A stretch of DNA of 13,207 bases from an uncultured Prevotella sp. (GTDB lineage Bacteria; Bacteroidota; Bacteroidia; Bacteroidales; Bacteroidaceae): positions 1 to 13,207 of the forward strand of contig CALIZL010000104.1 in the NCBI GenBank assembly GCA_938028745.1, read 5' to 3'. Positions 7,202 through 13,207 of the stretch are shown here, one piece after another (within the stretch, counting starts at the first letter, position 1; every line of letters begins with the position of its first letter). A program made the translations under genes and the position numbers. A model generated the notes under the pieces. That model worked only from the letters and a program-made list of their open reading frames with translations, was not told the DNA's origin and searched no databases.

Positions 7202-8968
7202 TTATTTTACCACTACCTTTCTAGTTGTTCCATCCTCGTACTTCACGATATTGATACCCTTTACAGGCGCGTTGATACGCCGACCATCAACCGTATAACG
7301 TGCCACTTCGCGTTTGTCGGCATCGACCGTAGGCAAGTTGTCGATACCTGTTGTGAGGTACACTTTACCGCTCTTTCCATCGTCTGTGCCGTTAATATTG
7401 TCTACACAAACGTACGAAGGCGTTGTCAAACCATATTTATTGTTTCGCGATCCTGTCATCGAGAACCGCAATTCTTTTACTTCGCCCAAGCCACTAAGGT
7501 CTACCCACTGCCAATTACCTAAGTAATAATGCTCGGCAGAGTTGCTCGAACGATAGTCGGCCAAGTACACTTCGACCTTCGTTTCACTGCCATCAGCCTT
7601 TGTTCCCCAAATGGTGAGCAGCAGCCAATCGCCCTTTTCAAATTCATCTTTACCTGTTGCGCCCTTCGACATGTTGTCACCATTAAGGATACAGCTAAGT
7701 GTGTAGGCGTTGTTGGTTACATATAGTCCACGAACAACATCGCCTTCGGGCTTGCTTAGCACCCCAATGGGAGCTGATTTGCCATAGAAGTATGCCACAC
7801 AATAATTGGCGGAGTTGTCGTAACCATGTCCAACACACGAGTTAAATTGGTCGGGTGTGAGTGTTTTAAAGTTTGTAGCCGTGCGATTGGAGATGGCGAA
7901 ACTGTTCCAATAATTCCATTTAGGAACATTGGTAACGGGAAAACGATAGTTGCCACTTATGTACAGACTTGTCTTTTCCTCGCCGTCTGCTCTACGTTCG
8001 CCTATATAATAACCATCAGAGTTTAGTGCTACATCCACGTCGTCAAATGTTGCAACCTTTCCTTCAAGTGCCTTATTGATAGCTGCAACCGACTCTTGCA
8101 AGTGCAAATCCTCGGCTCCTGCCATCTCAGTAGAGGTTTCGCCCAGCCATCCTGCCATTTGTTGCTCGGCACTATACACCTTTACGAAGTCGATAAAGTC
8201 GAGTTTCACCTGCTTTCTGTTCGCATCTACGGCCCAATCTATGTCAAAGCTGTTCGCATCTTTGTCGGTATTGGGTTTGTTGTCTACGTATCCGTAGGCA
8301 AATTCATGCAGTTCCCAGTAGGTTGTAGCGGGGTTTTGCGTGGCATTTTTTGGCAGGAGGCTACCCTTATAGGTAATTTTAGATGGCATCCACAAGGGAT
8401 AATACTCTTGTGCATGGTACTTATTTCTCTCCACTTTACCGCTACCACCCTTATTAGCTGTCCACGGAATGTCCTGCATAGGTGCAGAGGTATAGGTAAC
8501 TTCATAGCCGTAAACCACTCTGTTAGGCTTTTCATCATCGGCACTTCCACGCAGTTCGTACCACGGGTCGTCGGCAATGCCGTTGCGGTTAACGTCTTTC
8601 GACACCATCACAATGCCAGGTTCGCTGTTTCCCGAAAAGGCGTTGCCCTCGATAATGAAGTCTTTCTTGCCTGCGATGTTGGCCACACTATGGTCGAAAT
8701 GGAAAGTTACCGAACCCCCAAAAGCACCAAGCGTAATTAGGTCGCGCTTGTTGTTGGCCAACATGTCGGTGCATTTCTGTGCCATCTTGGCTGCATCGTC
8801 GCCTTTTTCGTATGCAGGCATCGTGTTTACAAACTGACCAGGAGCAGGCGAATAGTCAACTACTTTGTAGATGTATTGACTAGGCGTGCCCTGCTTGAAA
8901 TACTGTTGTGCGGTGGACTTTACGCCTATAAGCGTTAAAGCAACCACGAAAAGTAAAGCTTTCTTCAT
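7202..8968 (-). CDS. Secreted DUF4465-like protein with T9SS sorting tail, putative B12-handling protein
   Basis: Third gene of the cobalamin-riboswitch operon, 588 residues. The start at 8968 is chosen because MKKALLFVVALTLIGVKSTA is a clean signal peptide (cleavage likely after Ala20). The upstream in-frame extension to 9079 encodes only octamer-repeat sequence. The N-terminal module (about 35-290) includes LGAFGGSVTFHFDHSV, GNAFSGNSEPGIVMVS and a calcium-loop-like DVNRNGIADDPW at 125-136. The second module (about 305-530) resembles DUF4465 (ATFDDVDV, WNYWNSFAISN, SCVGHGYDNSANYCVAYF, YVTNNAYT, DWLLLTIWG, YLGNWQWVDLSGLG). The tail (556-588), YTVDGRRI to KVVVK, looks like a type IX secretion sorting domain. 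There is no lipobox. Its role as a BtuH-like accessory is inferred from the operon. Family membership is recalled, not searched. Confidence 0.8.
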   Translation of the reverse strand: MKKALLFVVALTLIGVKSTAQQYFKQGTPSQYIYKVVDYSPAPGQFVNTMPAYEKGDDAAKMAQKCTDMLANNKRDLITLGAFGGSVTFHFDHSVANIAGKKDFIIEGNAFSGNSEPGIVMVSKDVNRNGIADDPWYELRGSADDEKPNRVVYGYEVTYTSAPMQDIPWTANKGGSGKVERNKYHAQEYYPLWMPSKITYKGSLLPKNATQNPATTYWELHEFAYGYVDNKPNTDKDANSFDIDWAVDANRKQVKLDFIDFVKVYSAEQQMAGWLGETSTEMAGAEDLHLQESVAAINKALEGKVATFDDVDVALNSDGYYIGERRADGEEKTSLYISGNYRFPVTNVPKWNYWNSFAISNRTATNFKTLTPDQFNSCVGHGYDNSANYCVAYFYGKSAPIGVLSKPEGDVVRGLYVTNNAYTLSCILNGDNMSKGATGKDEFEKGDWLLLTIWGTKADGSETKVEVYLADYRSSNSAEHYYLGNWQWVDLSGLGEVKELRFSMTGSRNNKYGLTTPSYVCVDNINGTDDGKSGKVYLTTGIDNLPTVDADKREVARYTVDGRRINAPVKGINIVKYEDGTTRKVVVK

Positions 8969-8972
8969 ATTA

Positions 8973-9060
8973 TGTGAGTTTATGAGTTTGTGAGTTATTG
9001 AGCTTATAAGCTTTTTAGTTTTTGAGCCTTTTAGTTTCTTAGTGCATAAGCTTGTGTGTT
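8973..9060. repeat. Degenerate 8-bp tandem repeat array 2
   Basis: Eleven contiguous octamers on the plus strand keep register without indels from 8973 to 9060. They are TGTGAGTT, TATGAGTT, TGTGAGTT, ATTGAGCT, TATAAGCT, TTTTAGTT, TTTGAGCC, TTTTAGTT, TCTTAGTG, CATAAGCT and TGTGTGTT. The unit matches the array at 1340-1477. It fills most of the btuG to third-gene gap and ends four bases before the third gene's start codon, so it forms the 5' untranslated part of that cistron. Confidence 0.8.
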
Positions 9061-9079
9061 CATCGGCTTGAACACACAA
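9052..9079 (-). other. Intercistronic hairpin between btuG and the third gene
   Basis: A perfect 10-bp inverted repeat, TTGTGTGTTC (9052-9061) and GAACACACAA (9070-9079), surrounds an 8-base loop. On the minus strand no T run follows, so it is not a standard intrinsic terminator. It could stabilise the upstream mRNA, mark a processing site or reduce expression of the third gene. Confidence 0.6.
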
Positions 9080-9108
9080 AGCCTATTAACTAAAAAATCA
9101 AAGGTTCG

Positions 9109-10269
9109 CTATTTATATACGAATGTGGCATGCCCAGGAATGTCGCCTGTTTGCACCGACCAATCGAATGTTCCATCGGGTTTAAAGTGCAAAAGACTGC
9201 CACTCGAAACGTAGTTCTTTGCATCCATTAGGTAAAAGTCGTGTTCAGTAGGGTTCACCATGATGCCATAAGGCATCGTGATAGCCTTGATTTGGGGAGC
9301 AGAAAACAAGTTGGTTTCGATGGTTTGGTGGGTTCTTACGTTTATAAGTCCATAGCTGATGGTGTTTGTAGCGGTGGCACTGTTCCATGCCGAGCCATAA
9401 TAATATAAGGAGTCGCCAACGATTGAAAGCCCCGAAACGGGCGTGTCGATGCTGTCTATCACCTCGTAAAGCTGATTGTGTCCCTTGTAGAGCCAATAAA
9501 TGCGCGATGGAACGTCTTTGTAGTTACCACGCGACGTTACCCAAATTTGCCCATAATGATCTACTTGGCAATGGTGCAAATTAAGTCCCACCTTTATTTT
9601 CCTTATCTCCTTAAAGGTGGTAAGGTCTATTTCGCTCAGTGTATTGTCGTAATTTGGCATACGATAGCCTCCACTATTGGCTACATAAAGCTTGTTTTCG
9701 ACAATGCAAAGTTCTTCGGGCTGATAGCCAACCACCACCGAATCTTTCTTTTTAAAGTCCACCGTGTCTACCTTATACACCATTCCCAAAGGCGCATCTT
9801 GGTCTAACTTCACGGGTCCTACATACGAAGACACGTAGGCAAAGCCGTCTTTAAAAGTCAAGTAACGGCAGTTGGGTATATTAATCTGCGTTATTCGCTT
9901 GCAGCTATCGGCCGTGGCCACTTCCACCTTGTTAGAAACATTAACCACAATCCATAGCTTGCTGCCATATATCTTGATGTCGTTGCCCACGTCGCCCAGT
10001 TCTTTCACCACGTTGGGGTTGCGTTCCGAGTAAATATTACGGTGGTAATGCACCGTTGGTTTGTTCTCGTCGAGGTCCAAATAGTCTATCGATGCCTTGT
10101 TGCTACCCATGTTACCCTCGTTCAATACATACATGCCCACAATGTCGCCACGTGTGGGTGCCACGCCCGTGTCTTGGTTTTGAGAGGGAATGATGTAAAA
10201 GTCTTCGCGACACGAACTAACCACCGCGAGTATCAGGCATGCGAAATAGAAGAGCGAAAATCGTTTCAT
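9109..10269 (-). CDS. btuG: BtuG-like surface B12-binding lipoprotein
   Basis: Predicted outer-membrane, surface-facing lipoprotein that captures cobamides and hands them to BtuB, as known for Bacteroides BtuG. The start at 10269 is chosen because MKRFSLFYFACLILAVVSSC is a lipoprotein signal ending in a lipobox with Cys20. The open frame to 10410 would put 47 residues of btuB-overlapping sequence ahead of it. After the cysteine comes RED, which fits the acidic Bacteroidetes lipoprotein export signal. The mature part is a YncE/DUF5074-type beta-propeller. Evidence is YVLNEGNMGSNKASI at 47-61, typical of this family, then repeated blade-like segments such as KLWIVVNVSNKVEV, KLYVANSGG, QIWVTSRGN and DFYLMDAKN. 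The length of 386 fits a seven-bladed propeller. It begins 14 bp after the btuB stop codon, so it is co-transcribed. Confidence 0.88.
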   Translation of the reverse strand: MKRFSLFYFACLILAVVSSCREDFYIIPSQNQDTGVAPTRGDIVGMYVLNEGNMGSNKASIDYLDLDENKPTVHYHRNIYSERNPNVVKELGDVGNDIKIYGSKLWIVVNVSNKVEVATADSCKRITQINIPNCRYLTFKDGFAYVSSYVGPVKLDQDAPLGMVYKVDTVDFKKKDSVVVGYQPEELCIVENKLYVANSGGYRMPNYDNTLSEIDLTTFKEIRKIKVGLNLHHCQVDHYGQIWVTSRGNYKDVPSRIYWLYKGHNQLYEVIDSIDTPVSGLSIVGDSLYYYGSAWNSATATNTISYGLINVRTHQTIETNLFSAPQIKAITMPYGIMVNPTEHDFYLMDAKNYVSSGSLLHFKPDGTFDWSVQTGDIPGHATFVYK

Positions 10270-10283
10270 TGTTGTTGCGGGTG

Positions 10284-12299
10284 TTAAAGGGTGATGTCTA
10301 TTGAGATGGCGTAGTTGCGCTTGGGCATGGGATAATTCAGTATCACATCGTAGTCTTGGGCAAGCAAGTTGTTCACTTCTGCCGTTAGTTTGCACCGAAG
10401 TTTTTGCCAATTAAAGGCGTAAACAAGCGAGAGGTCGCTGGTATACCATGCCGGCATGTAGTTATACACGATGTTTTCTTGTTGGTTATATCGTTTGCCG
10501 GCATAGATAAAGCTGTAATTCAGTTGCCATTGCTTGTAGTTTGCACCTACAATGGCCGAGCCGCTATGCCAAGGAATGTAGGGTATTTGGTGCTTGTAAT
10601 ACGAGTCGGAAGGGTTGGTTACGTCTCTTGCCTGCTGATAAGTATATTGCAAACGCCCATTAAACGAAAGCTCAGGCGAAGGTTGCATGGTTGTTTCGGC
10701 TTGCAGGTCGATGCCTTTGATGTGCACTTTGCCGAGGTTAAGCATGGTCCACCTAAACTGCTGACCTTTGGGATAGGCCACAATCTTATCGCTCACGATA
10801 TTGAAATAGCCGTCTACTTGCAGCCTGAAACCACGAACCAAGGATGCAGGATAGGTTTTATCCCACACCGCTCCCACGTTATATTGCACTGCCGTTTCTG
10901 GTTTTAACAGCGCATTGCCAATCTCGGTGTAGAACAACTCGTTGAAAGTGGGCATGCGGAAACTTTTCTTGGCAAAGGCGCGAAGCGAAAATGCCTTGCT
11001 GGAAAAGGGATAGAGGTTGACAAAGAGGGCAGGGGAGAGCACGCTGTGGCTGGGCTTGTCTACCATTGTGCGTGTGTGGTCTTTAACGAATGTACCCAAA
11101 ACCGATGCTTGCAGTTTGAGGTGACGATAGTCAATGGCTGTGGCCAGCGAGATAAAGTTGCTGAAACGATGGGGAAAAACAAAGAGACGAGCATCCGAAT
11201 CGAGCTTGTTCCACTTGAAATCGTAACTTAAACTAACCGACCAATTGGGCATCAGTTCCAACACATTAGCCGTAGATAGATATATTTCCTGTTGTTTGTA
11301 GGTGTTGTCTACGGGCAATTGGGTTGGGTCGTTATTGACGTAATGGGTGTGATAGTAAGCGTATTTGGCCAACCACTGCGTAGAAAAGGCATCGGAGAAA
11401 CTTTTTTGGAAACGCAACTGCGAGAAGTGATTATGGTCCGACTGCCTCTCGCCGCGCCGCCACACGTTGTTAACAATGGCTCCTGGTATTCCGCGTTGCG
11501 AGTTATAGGTGTAAGCTTTCCAATTCCACATGCCGTGGTCTATCACGCCATGCACGTTTGCTTCGGCCCTTAATGCCCAAATGTCTCCGTTTTGGCGAAT
11601 GGCTGTGGTGTCGTAAGCCACAGAGCGGTCTTGGTTGTGGCGCAGATAACGAAAGCGATACTTGCCACTAGACGTGAGATAGCCCACACTAAGCGAGGTG
11701 TTAACGGCTTGGCTGAGTCGGTTTTCCCATAAACCCGACAGCCGATAGGTGTCACTAGAAGCGTGACCAGCCTTGAATCTAAGGTTAAAGGGCTTGTTTA
11801 TGTCGAAACGAGGCGTGCGTGTACGGATATAAACCGAGCCTGCATTGCCGAAATCGCTTGCCGGTTGGAAGATGGCGCTTTTCTGTCCATTGTATAAAGT
11901 AATCTCCTCTACGTTGTCTAACGATAGTTGTCCAAGATCGATTTGTCCGTTTTGGGCATTGCCTAGCTCAATTCCATCGTAGAAGATGCCGAGGTGGTTG
12001 GTGCCCATACTACGTATGTTAACCGTTTTCAGTCCGCCAACACCTCCGTAATCTTTTATTTGCAGTCCTGAGAAGTAGCGTAAGGCATCGGCCACACTGT
12101 GTGCGTTCAGCCTTTCAAGCACGGCACCATCAAGCTTTTGCGAGGGAATAACCTCGCGAAAAGTGTTTTTAGACACGACAACAACCTCGTGTACATGCTG
12201 AATCGAGTCTAATGGCAACTGCCGTTTTGTATCCTGACCATGAGCGGATGCGGCGAGAAACAACGCCGCACAAACCGAAAAGAAGTGTACTCTCTGCAT
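10284..12299 (-). CDS. btuB: TonB-dependent vitamin B12 (cobamide) receptor
   Basis: Outer-membrane 22-strand beta-barrel transporter that imports cobamides using TonB energy. At 671 residues it is of normal size for BtuB-type receptors and has no N-terminal carboxypeptidase-like domain of the SusC type. The signal peptide is residues 1-21 (cleavage AHG-QD). A TonB-box-like HEVVVVS is at 37-43. The plug is about 46-160 (VADALRYFSGLQIKDYGG, IRSMGTNHLGIFYDGIEL, VEEITLYNGQKSAIF). The barrel follows and ends in an alternating final strand (NYAISIDITL). B12 as substrate follows from the cobalamin riboswitch upstream and the BtuG-like partner downstream, not from the barrel itself. It is the first gene of the operon. 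Confidence 0.93.
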   Translation of the reverse strand: MQRVHFFSVCAALFLAASAHGQDTKRQLPLDSIQHVHEVVVVSKNTFREVIPSQKLDGAVLERLNAHSVADALRYFSGLQIKDYGGVGGLKTVNIRSMGTNHLGIFYDGIELGNAQNGQIDLGQLSLDNVEEITLYNGQKSAIFQPASDFGNAGSVYIRTRTPRFDINKPFNLRFKAGHASSDTYRLSGLWENRLSQAVNTSLSVGYLTSSGKYRFRYLRHNQDRSVAYDTTAIRQNGDIWALRAEANVHGVIDHGMWNWKAYTYNSQRGIPGAIVNNVWRRGERQSDHNHFSQLRFQKSFSDAFSTQWLAKYAYYHTHYVNNDPTQLPVDNTYKQQEIYLSTANVLELMPNWSVSLSYDFKWNKLDSDARLFVFPHRFSNFISLATAIDYRHLKLQASVLGTFVKDHTRTMVDKPSHSVLSPALFVNLYPFSSKAFSLRAFAKKSFRMPTFNELFYTEIGNALLKPETAVQYNVGAVWDKTYPASLVRGFRLQVDGYFNIVSDKIVAYPKGQQFRWTMLNLGKVHIKGIDLQAETTMQPSPELSFNGRLQYTYQQARDVTNPSDSYYKHQIPYIPWHSGSAIVGANYKQWQLNYSFIYAGKRYNQQENIVYNYMPAWYTSDLSLVYAFNWQKLRCKLTAEVNNLLAQDYDVILNYPMPKRNYAISIDITL

Positions 12300-12549
12300 A
12301 TTTCAAGTTCTTATCTTATAACCTTTCCTCGAGGTTAAATTAAAGGCATGTTCTAAAAAATCTCCGCAAAGGTTCAATCGTTGTTCCTTGTATTGCTCTT
12401 CACCGTCTTTTTGCTTTTGTCTGACATCTTTCGCTTTCTCTTTCAGAAAGCATAGTGCACTATGTTCCTTCAAGAAGTATGCAAAACCTGCTCAGCTAAA
12501 AGCTAAAAATACAACAAAGGTAATTTTTAGAACCAGCCTAAAGATAAAT
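12300..12549 (-). promoter_or_regulatory. Leader between riboswitch and btuB
   Basis: About 250 nt separate the aptamer from the btuB ATG, which is long for an expression platform. It contains a perfect 14-bp palindrome, CATAGTGCACTATG (12451-12464), and an AT-rich 8-bp stem (12503-12510 with 12523-12530). A small inverted repeat (AACCT 12320-12324 and AGGTT 12332-12336) encloses a purine-rich GAGGAAAGG on the minus strand. A minus-strand TACCTTTG (12522-12515) resembles a -7 element but has no -33 partner. A 17-codon minus-strand frame starts within the palindrome. Which of these forms the riboswitch output is not clear. Confidence 0.5.
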
Positions 12550-12721
12550 GGCAATGGCAGGTCTTCTGACTTTGTAACCCGACCACAAACGCCTTCCCGA
12601 ATGCCCTTGCTGGGGTTCAGTGGCGCAGTGTTTGTGGCCAGTAAAGGTTACTTACAGCAGCGGGACTGTTCGGGATTTACACCCGATTCCCTTTTAATCG
12701 CTCGCAAGCGAACCTATTGCC
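12550..12721 (-). ncRNA. Cobalamin riboswitch
   Basis: The minus strand carries the conserved parts of an adenosylcobalamin/cobalamin aptamer in order. They are AAAAGGGAATCGGGTG with CCCG, the CCCGCTGCTGTAA core, GCCACTG (B12 box), GGGAAGGCG, and the closing AGTCAGAAGACCTGCC. The P1 stem is seen as GGCAAT (complement of 12716-12721) pairing with ATTGCC (complement of 12550-12555), which sets the boundaries. It is expected to shut down btuB and the downstream genes when cobalamin is plentiful. The promoter at 12730-12760 places transcription start at its 5' edge. Confidence 0.96.
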
Positions 12722-12729
12722 TTGTTGTG

Positions 12730-12760
12730 CAAAGGTAGTGATAATATGTGGAATTTGCAA
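12730..12760 (-). promoter_or_regulatory. Predicted promoter of the B12 uptake operon
   Basis: On the minus strand, TTG (12760-12758), a 20-base spacer and TACCTTTG (12737-12730) match the Bacteroidetes consensus. Initiation near 12723 would begin the transcript right at the riboswitch P1 stem. Confidence 0.72.
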
Positions 12761-12852
12761 GCATGATGTGCGGCTAGCAATGTTTATGCAAATATCCGCT
12801 TACGTGTCCTACTAGACACAAGAGGAACCATAGCACCTGTCCCCATACAGAC

Positions 12853-13207
12853 TAAGCGTACTTGCTTTCCGTGCCATTACTCATGCGCGTGTATATGGCA
12901 CACATGTTTTGTCTAGTATTCAGTACATATTTTAACATTATGAGTATCCTTTCTGCTCACCAACCGCTCACCTTGCCGCAAATAATCGATTCTCGCGAAG
13001 CTTTGTTTTGATGCAAAAAGAGGGTAGTCTGTGCATACGGAAAAATGAATATTTATTTCAAAGAGCCGCCATTTGCACCATTTTCGGTGCTATTTGGTGC
13101 AAAATGCAGTGTGTTTTGGTGCTAAACGCCGTGCGTTTTGGTGCTAAATGCCGTGCGTTTTGGTGCTAAATGCAGTGCGTTTTGGTGCTAAATGCAGTGC
13201 GTTTTGG
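12853..13207 (+). repeat. Interspersed repeat, copy B (leader plus 22-bp array, cut by window end)
   Basis: Homologous to 581-1012 in the same orientation. Shared blocks are TGTCTAGT, TTTAACATTATGAG (12931-12944), GCAAATAATCGATTC, GCGAAG, TGCAAAAAG, ATGAATATTTATTT and GCCGCCATTTGCACC, then the 22-bp array. From about 12930 to 13080 the two copies are alike with scattered substitutions and small indels. Upstream of about 12909 the similarity is weak and the boundary is a guess. No transposase or integrase is present, so any mobility would need help from elsewhere. Confidence 0.8.
13087..13207 (+). repeat. 22-bp tandem repeat array B, continues past the window
   Basis: Contiguous 22-bp units start at 13087, 13109, 13131, 13153, 13175 and 13197 (the last truncated by the window end). 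The core is GTGCGTTTTGGTGC followed by TAAATGC. The units at 13153 and 13175 are identical, so this array is more uniform than copy A. Each unit can fold: TGCGTTT pairs with AAATGCA through one G-T pair, or with AAACGC perfectly, around the central GGTGC. No unique spacers occur. Confidence 0.88.

Noticed and set aside
8969..9079. N-terminal extension of the third B12-operon gene to 9079
   Set aside because: The extension is encoded by the octamer array and hairpin. The true start at 8968 gives a proper signal peptide.
9052..9079. Intrinsic terminator after btuG
   Set aside because: A perfect stem but no T run on the minus strand, so kept only as an intercistronic hairpin.
10270..10410. N-terminal extension of btuG to 10410
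   Set aside because: It overlaps the btuB 3' end and would bury the lipoprotein signal sequence. The start at 10269 exposes the lipobox.
12515..12522. Second full promoter between riboswitch and btuB
   Set aside because: A TACCTTTG -7-like element is present on the minus strand, but no TTG/TTTG lies 19-21 bases upstream.
12388..12738. 116-codon plus-strand gene
   Set aside because: It is antisense to the cobalamin riboswitch and btuB leader, which fully explain the sequence.

Overview
The window looks like a chromosomal segment from a Bacteroidales bacterium, most likely Prevotella or a close relative. Four things point there. The primary sigma factor is the short Bacteroidetes type without region 1.1. 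Four promoters can be read with the Bacteroidetes pattern (TTG or TTTG, 19-20 bases, TAnnTTTG). The vitamin B12 uptake locus has the Bacteroidetes BtuB/BtuG arrangement. One secreted protein ends in a Prevotella-style type IX secretion sorting tail. No species can be assigned from the sequence alone.

Layout from left to right. Positions 1-1750 carry no convincing gene. They hold one copy of an interspersed repeat (about 581-1012) that ends in a 22-bp tandem array, and a degenerate 8-bp tandem array (1340-1477). Positions 1749-5557 are a minus-strand operon, manC-gmd-fcl, with a visible promoter at its head and an intrinsic terminator at its end. It converts mannose-1-phosphate to GDP-mannose and then to GDP-L-fucose, the donor for fucosylated surface glycans. 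Positions 5631-6663 hold the divergently transcribed primary sigma factor gene rpoD with its own promoter and terminator. A minus-strand tRNA-Ser(GGA) with its own promoter lies at 6827-6914.

Positions 7202-12760 are a minus-strand vitamin B12 (cobamide) uptake operon. It has a promoter, a cobalamin riboswitch, a leader of about 250 nt, btuB (TonB-dependent outer membrane transporter), btuG (surface beta-propeller lipoprotein) and a third gene. That gene encodes a 588-residue secreted protein with a DUF4465-like domain and a type IX secretion C-terminal tail, and it may be a further surface B12-handling protein. Low B12 should turn the operon on through the riboswitch; BtuG would capture cobamide and deliver it to BtuB. 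The third gene follows a gap filled with a second 8-bp octamer array and a strong hairpin.

From about 12853 to the right end lies a second copy of the interspersed repeat seen on the left, in the same orientation and again ending in a 22-bp array that runs off the window. The least explained items are these two repeat families (the leader plus 22-bp hairpin arrays, and the TATGAGTT-like octamer arrays) and the T9SS-tailed partner of BtuB/BtuG.
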